Source of the DNA: a virus
IMG/VR virus record: IMGVR_UViG_3300005466_000005
Coordinates: 1 to 60,436 of that record
Strand: one strand, 5' to 3'
DNA: 60,436 nucleotides
Positions 9,758-17,690 of the stretch are shown here, one piece after another (within the stretch, counting starts at the first letter, position 1; each line of letters starts with the position of its first letter). The translations under genes were made by a program, and so were the position numbers. The notes below the pieces were generated by a model. It did not search any database and was not told where the DNA came from. It worked only from the letters and a program-made list of their open reading frames with translations.

Positions 9758-10099
9758 ATGTATAACGTCCAACAAAAAACCCAAAGTAACAAGATAGCAA
9801 GACAAGCCCGTTTAGGCTTTACAGTACTAGCGATCGCAACAATCTTTGTAGCCTGTTTTATGGCTACTCAAGCAGTCATGACAGCTGTCTATGGTCTACC
9901 ACTACCACTTGAGGCTACAGGCTCGGCCTACATAGGAGCAGGAGCAGGGGCCGCCACTACTATTACGACCGACGATGATCCATTATCATCAAAAGAACCA
10001 CAAGGTCAGATGATAGATGCCTATGTTCAAAACATCAAAGAGCAGGTGTGTCCAACACTAACAGTAGAGGCAGACTATTTGGAGTGTCTTAATTTCTAG
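9758..10099 (+). CDS. Small single-span membrane protein
   Basis: The product is 113 residues. A basic N-terminus (KTQSNKIARQARL) precedes one hydrophobic segment (residues about 20-45, FTVLAIATIFVACFMATQAV). An alanine/glycine-rich region follows, then an acidic tail with two cysteines (VCPTLTVEADYLECL). Either an N-in membrane anchor or an uncleaved signal is possible. It has its own promoter elements upstream. Function is unknown. Confidence 0.6.
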   Translation: MYNVQQKTQSNKIARQARLGFTVLAIATIFVACFMATQAVMTAVYGLPLPLEATGSAYIGAGAGAATTITTDDDPLSSKEPQGQMIDAYVQNIKEQVCPTLTVEADYLECLNF

Positions 10100-10118
10100 A
10101 TAGAAATAGAAGAAGAAG

Positions 10119-10379
10119 ATGACAGTCCCTTGTACCTTTTGTAACAAGAATGATGCCATGGTCAAGTGTAGAGACTGTGATGGTCCTGGTGCCTGTTATA
10201 GTTGTACTGTCACAGGACCAACAGGGGGATTCTGTGCTGAACATCTGGCTCGATTTATGCAGGTTCATCACAAGACTCATGAACAAGAATATGAAGACAT
10301 GGACTGGGAGATAAACTATAGGGATGAAAAAGAGGGAGCCGTGAAAGGCAGGTTTATATCAAAAAAGTTTCTGGGGTAG
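10119..10379 (+). CDS. B-box-like zinc-binding protein
   Basis: The 86 residues carry regularly spaced ligands (CTFCNKN, CRDCDGPGACYSC, GFCAEHL, then HHKTH), a pattern like treble-clef or B-box zinc domains. The acidic, aromatic C-terminus (EQEYEDMDWEINY) may be an interaction tail. It follows the membrane protein by 19 nt. Protein or nucleic acid binding is likely from the family pattern, but the partner is unknown. Confidence 0.65.
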   Translation: MTVPCTFCNKNDAMVKCRDCDGPGACYSCTVTGPTGGFCAEHLARFMQVHHKTHEQEYEDMDWEINYRDEKEGAVKGRFISKKFLG

Positions 10380-10399
10380 CTGGATCAGCAGTAGCTAAT

Positions 10400-11443
10400 C
10401 TAGTCTAGCTCTTGTACCACCATCCAGTGGATTGTTGGTGGACTGCTTTTCTCAAATCCATCTATTCTTTGTTGTACTTCAAAGTTGCCTGTTGCCTTAC
10501 TCTTGAAGTTGTTAACATCGGTACCTTCTACTAGTTTCTTCCATTGTCCTGCATCGCCTTCTTTAAACCATAGTTCTACCTTGTTTGTAGCTTGGTCCCA
10601 TACATTACATTGATAGCAGGTTTTGCCTAGGAGACTTCCAACCTTCTCACCTTCAATAACACAGCTGTCTGTGCTTGGGTGTTTTTTCTCCGTGCCTAAA
10701 CAGGATTGTCCTGAGGTCATTTCTATACCGTTGTCAAACCATCCGTTAGTGTTGTGGTCTCCTCCTATCTTGATTGTCCAGTTATCTGAGTGCTCTAGCT
10801 TGGCTGGGAATGTGGTTTTGGCTATAGCCTGATGCTTCTTGTATGGAATCCCTTTTGTGTTTCTTTCTATTGTTTCATCGCTTGGTTTACCACTTGCATA
10901 GTTTCGTGTGGTTGGACCCCTTACTGTTGAGCCTAGTTGTTTGGATCCGGCCTTCATGGGGTATGGTCCTACAATTGTCTCAGTTGGATTGTCTACCCCT
11001 TTAAAGTTCTCATTGTGGTTTTCGCCGTCGTCGTTATCATCAGTGTCTGTATCAAAAAAGGTTGATACAAGCTCTGGATGTCTCTGGAAATACTTGATAA
11101 AGTTGTCTGCTGCCTCTGTGGTCTTAAAGTTTGTTGCTACATTCTTGGCTCCATCAGTTACTTTGAACTGGTCTGGAAAGTCTTTCATCACTGTTCTAAC
11201 CCAGACTTTGGGGTCCATGTTGGCACCCCATCCTCCCTTCTTTACGGTTCCTTCTGTTGGTGGTTTGGTTGGGTCGGTGGTGGTTGGTGGTTCTGGATCT
11301 GGGACTATGGGTCCTACAATCTCTGTGAACTTTAGGTTAACATCGCCGTCGACTTTGAAGGTTCTACCTCCTACTGTGAATGTTGCACTGATTTTATTGT
11401 CATCTGCTGTTGTTGTTGTTGCTGGTGTTGGTGCTGTTGACAT
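10400..11443 (-). CDS. Jelly-roll carbohydrate-binding-like protein (paralogue 1)
   Basis: This is a leftward gene of 347 residues from the ATG at 11443, or 350 from the ATG at 11452. A CTTTTATC box centred near 11470 lies 27 nt from the 11443 start, which favours a leaderless message. The threonine/proline-rich first 80 residues are low complexity. The C-terminal half (about 170-347) shares landmarks with the next two plus-strand genes: a VELWFKEGDAGQWKKL strand corresponds to VYIDEGYLTNNWQPL and IWMDAGNNNGWKRL in those proteins. All three look like concanavalin/jelly-roll modules. It probably binds glycans on the virion or host; no lyase residues can be identified. Confidence 0.62.
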   Translation of the reverse strand: MSTAPTPATTTTADDNKISATFTVGGRTFKVDGDVNLKFTEIVGPIVPDPEPPTTTDPTKPPTEGTVKKGGWGANMDPKVWVRTVMKDFPDQFKVTDGAKNVATNFKTTEAADNFIKYFQRHPELVSTFFDTDTDDNDDGENHNENFKGVDNPTETIVGPYPMKAGSKQLGSTVRGPTTRNYASGKPSDETIERNTKGIPYKKHQAIAKTTFPAKLEHSDNWTIKIGGDHNTNGWFDNGIEMTSGQSCLGTEKKHPSTDSCVIEGEKVGSLLGKTCYQCNVWDQATNKVELWFKEGDAGQWKKLVEGTDVNNFKSKATGNFEVQQRIDGFEKSSPPTIHWMVVQELD

Positions 11444-11527
11444 TGTGAACATCTCCCAAAGCAGAAGATAAAAGGGTATCCGTAGTCCCTTTAATGCTTG
11501 TGTTTAAATCCTATCTGTAACCTTTTC
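11444..11527. promoter_or_regulatory. Divergent promoter between jelly-roll genes
   Basis: On the minus strand CTTTTATC (11467-11474) lies 27 nt before the ATG at 11443. On the plus strand TTTAAAT (11503-11509) lies about 22 nt before the ATG at 11528. Between them AAAGGG and CCCTTT (11471-11476 and 11487-11492) form a 6-bp inverted repeat spaced by 10 bases, a possible operator. AACATCTCC (11448-11456) matches the shared intergenic 9-mer at 8 of 9 positions. Confidence 0.5.
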
Positions 11528-12481
11528 ATGGCACGGGGACCAGATAGCATAAAAATACTGTATGAGAGCAACCGGGACAATCCACAGTCCTGGTACTTTC
11601 AGGGCGAGGTAGACTCCCGCATGAAGATAAGAGCAGGTGGAGGTGTAATTCTCCCTCAAAACCCCGATGGTTCCTATTGCCTATCACAAAATCAGGATGT
11701 GTATCTTGCCATTGAAACCAATGATAAGGGCGGCATCATATCCAAAAACCAGCTAGTTTCTAGCGCAAAGGGATTCATGCGCAACAATAGGGACTGGCGT
11801 TCTACAGAGATGCACGGATATTTCTTGGTGGATGCTTCTAACGATAACCCTGATGCATCCCTCATTTTTACTACTCATACAGCTGACCCCTATGCCTCAT
11901 TACCAAACACTTGTCTGGGACAGGGTTATCATTTCCAAGTGTTTAGGGATGGAACTACACGATTTGCAAAGAGTTTGTGGTATCCATCCGGCTTCTTATA
12001 TACCCCTAAAAAGTCATTGCTTACATCTCTAGATGGAAGGTGGGTGGGCTTCAAGTTCATCTGTGTTGTTGTACGAGAGGGGGTAGTAAAGCTTGAAGTC
12101 TATATAGATGAGGGCTATCTTACAAATAACTGGCAGCCCCTAGACACCATAACAGACCAGGGAGGCTGGGGTGGTCAAGGTCTATCTCTGGACGTAGAGG
12201 AAAGACATTACAATGCTTGTGGTGGGACCACTGACCAAATACTGGACATGGGTGCTCCCAACGTTGCTTTTGCTTGGCGTGGATTTTTGGATGAGGACGG
12301 GGGAATATGCTTTGATAAGCTAGGGGTAAGAGAGATAGGACCCAAACAATCCATCACTGACTTACCTGTACAGAGAGCCTCAGGATTTGGCTCCCAAAAA
12401 GTGAAATTCGGTGTACAGCCTGAGAAGCCGGCCTACTGGTATGGTGATACAGCAAACTTTGCCACTGAGGATAGGGACTGA
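11528..12481 (+). CDS. Jelly-roll carbohydrate-binding-like protein (paralogue 2)
   Basis: The product is 317 residues from the ATG at 11528. An in-frame ATG at 11498 exists, but TTTAAAT sits about 22 nt before 11528 and fits a leaderless start there. The sequence is beta-rich (WYFQGEVDSRMKIRAGGG, VVVREGVVKLEVYIDEG, NVAFAWRGFLDEDGGICFDKLGVREI) and aligns by eye with the gene to its left and the one to its right. This points to local duplication of one glycan-binding jelly-roll. It is likely an accessory virion protein. Confidence 0.65.
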   Translation: MARGPDSIKILYESNRDNPQSWYFQGEVDSRMKIRAGGGVILPQNPDGSYCLSQNQDVYLAIETNDKGGIISKNQLVSSAKGFMRNNRDWRSTEMHGYFLVDASNDNPDASLIFTTHTADPYASLPNTCLGQGYHFQVFRDGTTRFAKSLWYPSGFLYTPKKSLLTSLDGRWVGFKFICVVVREGVVKLEVYIDEGYLTNNWQPLDTITDQGGWGGQGLSLDVEERHYNACGGTTDQILDMGAPNVAFAWRGFLDEDGGICFDKLGVREIGPKQSITDLPVQRASGFGSQKVKFGVQPEKPAYWYGDTANFATEDRD

Positions 12482-12491
12482 TTAAGTAGAG

Positions 12492-13856
12492 ATGCCAGTC
12501 ACCGACACCTACGGAACCTATTGTATTTATGCCTCTGGAAAGCAGGGGACCAGCTACGTAAAGGATGAGCACTCCTCAAGCAGCTACAGGTGGGATGTTG
12601 CTAACCTGGGTGCTAACAACTACAAGAGTCTAGAGCTTCATGTTTACATAGCTTGGAGTAATCCCTCTTCGGACGAGTGGGGAGCACAGCTCGGAGGAGG
12701 ACGTCATTCTGACGGAACTAACCCACGTTGCTATGTTCTTGGTATTGATAATAAAAGCGGTGCCACGAGACTGAGGGTTGAAGACTCACATCCCAACTAT
12801 GATGAGGTAGGTAATGGTAGCGCAGGTAGAGGGTTAAACAGCACACCATGTGGTGGTTCTTTCATTAAAAGGAATGTTTCTGGTGGTGTTCTCTGTGAGA
12901 TCTGGATGGATGCTGGTAACAACAACGGCTGGAAAAGGTTGCTATCAATCGTGGAAAAGAACAAGAACTGGCAACAGCCTCCCTCGGATCATCAGATTGT
13001 TTTCAGGATGGATGAAGGGGATTTGGACAGCATCAACCTATCAAAGTTCTGCTATAGGGAAATTTTGGACAGCGATCCAACTACAGCCCTTGGTGGAAGT
13101 GGTACTGGTACACCTCCTACTACAAATCCTCCGTCTGGTGGTGGGGGGACAGGAGGAGGAGCTGACCCTGATGATGACGATGATAATACCGGCGGTGACA
13201 CCGGAGGAGAGACAGGGGGGGAGCCCGAACCCCCGCCCGATCCTGCGGAACCCGACCCCGTGGTACCAGAGATATTCACGGTGCAAAAGGTCTTCTCATA
13301 TGAGTGGAACGTTATCACACCGGCCACCTTCTGTAATGATGCAGAGCCTACCCAGTCTAGGGAGTTAATCCCCTGGTATACTGCTGACGGTACTGCTCTA
13401 GACGATTACTGGGATCTGTACGGAGGTAATCCAAAACAGGTCATCACTCGTGTGGGGTTATTGGTAGCCATCGATAAGAGCGCAGTAAACGGCCAGATAT
13501 TCAGACAATATGTGCCTACCATGAAGAGGGTTGGTGCACCCACAGGTGACGTGTTCTTGAAGATCTACGATGATAAGGGAGACTTGGTATACACATGTCC
13601 CAACTCTATTGTAGCTAACAGCCTAGGGTTGGTTAACACTCAACCAATCTTCCAGGACTTTCGCTGCGAAACTCAAATAAAGCTAGGGTACAGGATTGTT
13701 GTACAATATGAAGGAGGAGACGCAGCCAACTATGTCCGGGTCCACTTTAACCGAACAGACGGCAGTGACGGACTCAAGACAATACTTACCTACTGGGTCA
13801 ATGGCAAGTGGACAAACGATCCCAACCTGGACTGGCCTATCATCCTCTCTATTTGA
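12492..13856 (+). CDS. Jelly-roll protein fused to an adhesin beta module (paralogue 3)
   Basis: The product is 454 residues. Residues 1-195 are a jelly-roll like its two neighbours (SLELHVYIAWSNP, LCEIWMDAGNNNGWKRL, LDSINLSKFCYREI). A glycine/aspartate/proline linker (about 200-255, DPDDDDDNTGGDTGG) follows. The C-terminal 140 residues are the same KRVGAPTGDVFLKIYDDKG...RIVVQYEGGD module found several times in the 1349-residue adhesin. It therefore joins two binding modules and is probably a tail or head fibre. Its 3' end is overlapped by the SWIM-nuclease gene. Confidence 0.68.
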   Translation: MPVTDTYGTYCIYASGKQGTSYVKDEHSSSSYRWDVANLGANNYKSLELHVYIAWSNPSSDEWGAQLGGGRHSDGTNPRCYVLGIDNKSGATRLRVEDSHPNYDEVGNGSAGRGLNSTPCGGSFIKRNVSGGVLCEIWMDAGNNNGWKRLLSIVEKNKNWQQPPSDHQIVFRMDEGDLDSINLSKFCYREILDSDPTTALGGSGTGTPPTTNPPSGGGGTGGGADPDDDDDNTGGDTGGETGGEPEPPPDPAEPDPVVPEIFTVQKVFSYEWNVITPATFCNDAEPTQSRELIPWYTADGTALDDYWDLYGGNPKQVITRVGLLVAIDKSAVNGQIFRQYVPTMKRVGAPTGDVFLKIYDDKGDLVYTCPNSIVANSLGLVNTQPIFQDFRCETQIKLGYRIVVQYEGGDAANYVRVHFNRTDGSDGLKTILTYWVNGKWTNDPNLDWPIILSI

Positions 13857-14604
13857 TGACTGTCTTAAGCTGATATGGGAGACAGCCTACCGCAAGAACA
13901 GGGCTATATCATTTGTAAAAAAAGACAGGGTGTTTCAGGTGTCAGCCACCTCCTTTGCGGTGGAGGCTCGCAAGTATCTCAAGACGTTAAAGAAACCTAG
14001 CAAGCTTCACATTGTTCAAAGACGACTTAATGCAAAACCCTATGATCTGGCTTGTGACTGCTACTATGCTGGTTATGATCCATCACCGTTTAATGCCTGT
14101 GCTCATGTGTTGGCTGTATTGCTATCACTAAGTTTAAAGGCTGGTGATACATCTTTGTTGTCTATGAGAGATGTTGATCGTAAGAAGAAACAAGAGGCTA
14201 AAGCGCTAGAAGCTATGACAGTTGGCAACGAATATTCAGACCACTACCAGCAAAAGATAAGGGTAGGCGACATTCTAAAAGCTGATGGATGGATAGGTGT
14301 GTTCTTTGAGCAAGAAGTCTTATGTGATAATCCTCATACAGGTATCCCAAACAAGTATCCCTATGTATTGGATGTCTATGCTATCAACTACATCAACGAC
14401 AGGTACCACAAGATAGGGATTGAGATAAACAGAGAGCAGACTGGTGGTGGACATGGTTCGAAGATTACAATCCCCAAAGACAGAAATAGAGCCCAAGACT
14501 TGTGGGACCAACACAAGATCAAAGTTATCCCTTTCAACGTGGCCCACCTCAAGTCAGCATCAGATGAAGACATTCTAAGGGAGATATATCAACACCTTGG
14601 TTAG
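13801..14604 (+). CDS. SWIM zinc finger fused to PD-(D/E)XK-like nuclease
   Basis: This reading gives 267 residues. The start is uncertain: the ATG at 13801 overlaps the previous gene by 56 nt, and the frame is open further upstream. The SWIM signature CxCx(n)CxH is complete (CDCYYAGYDPSPFNACAHVLAVLL). The C-terminal half has a nuclease-like core, YVLDVYAINYINDRYHKIGIEINRE, followed by a basic DRNRAQDLWDQHKIKVIPF helix-strand, as in PD-(D/E)XK enzymes. SWIM domains bind DNA or protein. A DNA-processing role beside the adjacent resolvase is inferred. The nuclease family and activity need structural confirmation. Confidence 0.68.
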   Translation: MASGQTIPTWTGLSSSLFDDCLKLIWETAYRKNRAISFVKKDRVFQVSATSFAVEARKYLKTLKKPSKLHIVQRRLNAKPYDLACDCYYAGYDPSPFNACAHVLAVLLSLSLKAGDTSLLSMRDVDRKKKQEAKALEAMTVGNEYSDHYQQKIRVGDILKADGWIGVFFEQEVLCDNPHTGIPNKYPYVLDVYAINYINDRYHKIGIEINREQTGGGHGSKITIPKDRNRAQDLWDQHKIKVIPFNVAHLKSASDEDILREIYQHLG

Positions 14605-15178
14605 ACCACTTTCTTATATACCAACCAAAGACCCATCACATTGGGCTTATGGTATGACTGATCACGAATACCTAAGCAAACTACAAGAACAAATAACAGA
14701 TGTTTATGAGAAGAGTCAAGAAGTAGTAGTCAAGTCCACCAAATACAAGCCTGTAGCAGGACGTCGTAAACTGCCAGAGGGAAAGAAGGCTAGAGCAGAG
14801 AACAAAGGAAGTACAGAGTTTGAGATGGAACTAGTTCACTATCTCACTAATAGACTAGAAGAGGATGAACAACATGGACATGTATTCCGTTCCCCTGCAT
14901 CAAAGACTCCTGTAGACGTATGGGCAATCATAAACGGAATAGAACGAGAGTTTTCAGGCTCGTATGTAAACTGTTACCAGTGTAAGACCACAAGGGACAC
15001 CAAACCACCCAGGATAAACAAGAAAGAGTTTGAAGACTTTAGGACCTTTTGCGCCAAGATCAATGCCAAGGCTTACTGGGTCGACAGGTGGAAAAAGAAC
15101 AAGAATGTGTATATTCGTAGGATAAGGGGTATAGACATCTCTGGTGAGTTCTATCCCGTCAACGAAAACTTTAGCTAG
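14597..15178 (+). CDS. hjc: Holliday junction resolvase, archaeal Hjc-like
   Basis: The product is 193 residues from TTG 14597; ATG 14654 is an alternative. The core from about residue 70 matches Hjc: KGSTEFEMELVHYL, then RSPASKTPVDVWAI, YQCKTTR, a lysine-rich INKKEFEDF helix and AYWVDRWKK. The nuclease triad (E, D, Q/ExK) is present, with Q in place of E in the last motif, a known variation in this superfamily. Hjc cuts four-way DNA junctions and in a tailed virus would clear branched DNA before packaging. It overlaps the SWIM-nuclease gene by 8 nt, so the two are probably co-translated. Confidence 0.8.
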   Translation: MVRPLSYIPTKDPSHWAYGMTDHEYLSKLQEQITDVYEKSQEVVVKSTKYKPVAGRRKLPEGKKARAENKGSTEFEMELVHYLTNRLEEDEQHGHVFRSPASKTPVDVWAIINGIEREFSGSYVNCYQCKTTRDTKPPRINKKEFEDFRTFCAKINAKAYWVDRWKKNKNVYIRRIRGIDISGEFYPVNENFS

Positions 15179-15186
15179 CTAGCTAA

Positions 15187-15468
15187 CTAACGGCTCCACA
15201 TCACCAAGTCACATATAGAGCACTTGATGCTTACCATCTTCTTACCACTAAACACGGGGTGACACTTGGTAGGATAGCCACATTCGTGACACCAGATTGG
15301 GAAGCGCTCAAAGTTCCAGGTCTGCCATGTAGGCCACCATCTCCACTTGTGTTGGGCCATCATGTCTTCAATCTCTTCAATGTGTTCGGCTATGGCTTCC
15401 TTCTTCTGGAGGTAACTACGCTTTTCTAGTTGTGGTGATACCTCTAAGAGGGTCCAAGCCTCTTGCAA
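15187..15468 (-). CDS. Zinc-ribbon protein with N-terminal helix
   Basis: The 93 residues begin with a charged helix (EKRSYLQKKEAIAEHIEEIEDMM), pass through a tryptophan-rich stretch (KWRWWPTWQTWNFERFPIW) and end in a CHECGYPTKC...CSICD four-cysteine ribbon. It is the last of a leftward set of three (starts near 15468, 15898 and 16119) separated by 0-5 nt, an operon of zinc proteins. DNA or protein binding is likely; function is unknown. Confidence 0.62.
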   Translation of the reverse strand: MQEAWTLLEVSPQLEKRSYLQKKEAIAEHIEEIEDMMAQHKWRWWPTWQTWNFERFPIWCHECGYPTKCHPVFSGKKMVSIKCSICDLVMWSR

Positions 15469-15472
15469 TTGA

Positions 15473-15898
15473 TCAAATGTCAGATTGTGCTTTTTGTGCC
15501 ATGAGTCGCTTGATGTCGTCTAATATCAACTCCATCACATTGAGTTTGGCAGATATCTCCCTGTCTAGGGGAGTAAGGTATTCAGATGGTAATCGCACTT
15601 GTTCTGGTGGATGGGTTGTAACTTTGAGGGTTGCAACATCCTCTCTCTTTTGGTACTCTCTTTTTACAAACTCAGTCATCTCACCCTCCATCTTTTTACG
15701 ATGATCCATTCCCACTGGATTGGCAGGACAGATATACCAGTGAGGTGCATCAAAACCTCTCTCAAACGCTTGGACATTTCCAAACTTGTCAACCCTGTGC
15801 CATGTCCCTATGTCTTCATCTTCTTTAGGATGATAGAAATCACCCCTGCCACATTTCTTACATTGTAATGCTTGGAATCCGGAGGCTGTATTAGACAT
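15473..15898 (-). CDS. Zinc-binding protein with C-terminal helix
   Basis: Translation from the ATG at 15898 gives MSNTASGFQALQCKKCGRG. The frame is open to a TTG at 15928, which would add a poly-serine lead (GAGGAG repeats on the plus strand at 15902-15922). Ligands are CKKCGRGDFYH and HWYICPANPVGMDH. The C-terminal third is a charged helix (LDREISAKLNVMELILDDIKRLM), suggesting dimerisation. It lies in the leftward zinc protein operon; the role is unknown. Confidence 0.6.
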   Translation of the reverse strand: MSNTASGFQALQCKKCGRGDFYHPKEDEDIGTWHRVDKFGNVQAFERGFDAPHWYICPANPVGMDHRKKMEGEMTEFVKREYQKREDVATLKVTTHPPEQVRLPSEYLTPLDREISAKLNVMELILDDIKRLMAQKAQSDI

Positions 15899-15924
15899 CG
15901 ACGAGGAGGAGGAGGAGGAGGAGG

Positions 15925-16119
15925 TCAATCTGTGAGCCTCACACCCTTAGTGTTGGCTATGAATGTATGACCACATGTCTGACATTGTTTTTCTACAAAT
16001 GTGTATGATATGAACCCCCCCAACAACTTCACTGTCCTACATCCTTTCCAGGCTAATCCCTTGGGTGTGTTGTGTAAACATTTTGCTTTAGGTGTTGAAT
16101 CAAATTGACTACTACTCAT
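15925..16119 (-). CDS. Small zinc-binding protein
   Basis: The 64 residues carry CLHN and CQTCGHTF, a possible zinc site. A CTTATAAC box (16151-16158) lies 35 nt upstream on the minus strand, and the leader carries the shared 9-mer AGAGATGTT. That leader also contains a five-codon frame (ATG TTA ACA AAA TGA) whose stop overlaps this start by ATGA, so translational coupling is possible. It is the first gene of the leftward operon. Confidence 0.6.
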   Translation of the reverse strand: MSSSQFDSTPKAKCLHNTPKGLAWKGCRTVKLLGGFISYTFVEKQCQTCGHTFIANTKGVRLTD

Positions 16120-16192
16120 TTTGTTAACATCTCTCTATCTATCCGATACTCTTATAACAGCGTGGTAGCTTATATACTTGCTATCTACCGCG
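16120..16192. promoter_or_regulatory. Divergent promoter with shared 9-mer
   Basis: Leftward, TATA-like TTATAAG (minus strand, about 16151-16158) and AGAGATGTT (complement of 16126-16134) precede the gene starting at 16119. Rightward, CTTATATAC (about 16169-16177) lies about 20 nt before the ATG at 16193, so that message would be leaderless or nearly so. Confidence 0.55.
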
Positions 16193-16423
16193 ATGCCAAG
16201 AACAAATCCCTCAGAGCTAACAATCCTCACATGTCTGAGGTGTAAGTACCAGTGGGTGTCAAGAAAGCATAACAGTAATACCTCACCACCCAAACGATGT
16301 CCCAAGTGCAAAACAAACAAATGGAATACACCTTTTGAGAGAGAAGAACAATCTCGTAAGATGCTCAAGTGGCATGCTCGTCGTAGGGTAGGGAATGTCG
16401 CTAAAAAACCACAAAAAGGGTAG
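16193..16423 (+). CDS. Zinc-ribbon protein
   Basis: The product is 76 residues from the ATG at 16193, chosen because a TATA box lies about 20 nt upstream; an in-frame ATG at 16178 would lie inside that box. CLRCKYQW and CPKCKTNKW form a classic four-cysteine ribbon, followed by a basic tail (KWHARRRVGNVAKKPQKG) typical of nucleic acid binding. It is the lone plus-strand gene in a leftward region and converges on an HNH gene. A DNA-binding regulator is possible. Confidence 0.62.
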   Translation: MPRTNPSELTILTCLRCKYQWVSRKHNSNTSPPKRCPKCKTNKWNTPFEREEQSRKMLKWHARRRVGNVAKKPQKG

Positions 16424-16448
16424 GGGTCTAGTTACACTTTTAATGGAC

Positions 16449-16862
16449 TTAAAAAACTGTTCGTCTAATCCTTCTAAGGTTTCGCCTCCTTTCTTTAGTT
16501 GATGCCAATTGTGAGTGACATGTCAAACACATCCATTGGGATATACCTACCTTATACCAAAGAGGTGAACCCTTCTTTTGTACATAGGTTGACAAAGATC
16601 CACATTCTAAACAAAAACGATCGGACATATCCTTCCTTGGGTTGTGTATATGGTTGTGAAGATACTGAGATACTGGCTCTAAGTTTTCAATCCTGTTGTC
16701 AGTCTTATCCCCGTTGATGTGATGTATCTGAATCCAAGGAAGTAAACAACATCTATTCTCTTTCTCATAAATCCATCTGTGTTTGAGAAAGGGCTTTTTT
16801 AGTTCCTTGTCATACAAAATTACATAGCCACGATTATTTATTCTCTCGTTATATCTATTCAT
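16449..16862 (-). CDS. HNH endonuclease with extra zinc motif
   Basis: The 137 residues have the HNH core FLKHRWIYEKEN...IQIHHINGDKTDNRIENLE (residues about 25-65). A cysteine pair (CLECGS) and a later CLTCHS complete a structural zinc site, and an arginine-rich end (KERRRNLRRIRR) follows. It is one of three minus-strand HNH genes, here tail-to-tail with the zinc ribbon at 16193. It is probably a homing nuclease. An oligo-T stretch (16886-16891) lies upstream, between it and the methyltransferase remnant. Confidence 0.85.
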   Translation of the reverse strand: MNRYNERINNRGYVILYDKELKKPFLKHRWIYEKENRCCLLPWIQIHHINGDKTDNRIENLEPVSQYLHNHIHNPRKDMSDRFCLECGSLSTYVQKKGSPLWYKVGISQWMCLTCHSQLASTKERRRNLRRIRRTVF

Positions 16863-16896
16863 TGGCTTACTTCCTGACTACCTAAAACGCACTTTT

Positions 16897-17271
16897 TTAC
16901 CGAGTTCTGTCAACCAGCAACGGTTCTGTACTTCGTGTTTCTATGTACACACCTGGTATCTTGTTCTGTAGTTCGTAGTATTGATCCATAGTAAAGTCTC
17001 GTCCCTTGATAAACAACACATTGCCTATGGGATGAGGGTCGTTGTTCTTGTTGAGTACAGGGTTGTAAAAGTTAAGCCTCCCCTTTATCACAAAGATGGT
17101 ACCCTCTGGGTCAGAAAAGATCTCTTGTTGAAACCAGTTGCTTTCAATGCGAGCTGGCAGTAGCATGACATAGAAATTCCTGGGATGATAAGCATAGGAT
17201 ATGTTCATCTTTGTAATCCATGCTAGATCAGGGTAGCTACACTGGTATTTAGCCTTGTCGGACGGACCCAA
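16897..17271 (-). CDS. Dam-like N6-adenine methyltransferase remnant (C-terminal half)
   Basis: The 124 residues from a TTG match only the second half of phage N6-adenine methyltransferases: FYVMLLPARIESNWFQQEI, GTIFVIKGRLNFYN, HPIGNVLFIKG. The catalytic N/DPPY motif expected just before the first block is not seen; the position reads CSYPDLAWI. The upstream frame is occupied by another gene (overlap 23 nt), so the cofactor-binding half is absent. It may be an inactive fragment, or a subunit with a new role. Activity is doubtful. Confidence 0.5.
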   Translation of the reverse strand: MGPSDKAKYQCSYPDLAWITKMNISYAYHPRNFYVMLLPARIESNWFQQEIFSDPEGTIFVIKGRLNFYNPVLNKNNDPHPIGNVLFIKGRDFTMDQYYELQNKIPGVYIETRSTEPLLVDRTR

Positions 17272-17683
17272 TTACTAACTTCTGTCTATGAGTCTCAGAC
17301 ACCCGAAGCATACACTTTGCGTTTTGCTCTATCTGGTTCAGAGTGGAGGTATCCTTCACACTCTGGATGTACTTTACAATCTCGTCTCTCCTATCACGAG
17401 AGGCGAAAGTCTCAAATAGTGTGGACTGCCTATAATGAGTACCTCTGTTTACAGGCCCTTGGGTACTTTGGGTTAAATTGGACAATCTGAGCGGGTCTAT
17501 ACGTTCGCCGTCGTGGGCCTGCTCATTTTTTTGTAATGCGACTCTATCCTTGATCATCGCCCTAAGCTCTCTTGATACGTTCTGATCCCCTACCATCTTC
17601 TTAAACTCCTGGAAAGTGTCAAAGTCTGCTACAAACGAGTACACCGTTGGCGCACTTGTGATGTCTGGATTCTTCTTAGTCAT
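17249..17683 (-). CDS. Small protein with possible RHH-like N-terminus
   Basis: The 144 residues begin with a strand-helix-helix pattern (PTVYSFVADFDTFQEFKKMVGDQNVSRELRAMIKDRV) that could be a ribbon-helix-helix DNA-binding domain; the match is modest. The rest is helical and basic. It heads a leftward pair with the methyltransferase fragment. Its promoter contains seven tandem CTTA units between the TATA box and the start, and it faces the operator-bearing promoter of the nuclease gene at 17813. A local regulator is plausible. Confidence 0.5.
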   Translation of the reverse strand: MTKKNPDITSAPTVYSFVADFDTFQEFKKMVGDQNVSRELRAMIKDRVALQKNEQAHDGERIDPLRLSNLTQSTQGPVNRGTHYRQSTLFETFASRDRRDEIVKYIQSVKDTSTLNQIEQNAKCMLRVSETHRQKLVIGSVRQG

Positions 17684-17690
17684 CCTATCT

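Noticed and set aside
13696-13800. Longer SWIM-nuclease start at ATG 13696.
   Set aside because: It would overlap 160 nt of the preceding adhesin module, which has clear conserved coding in its own frame.
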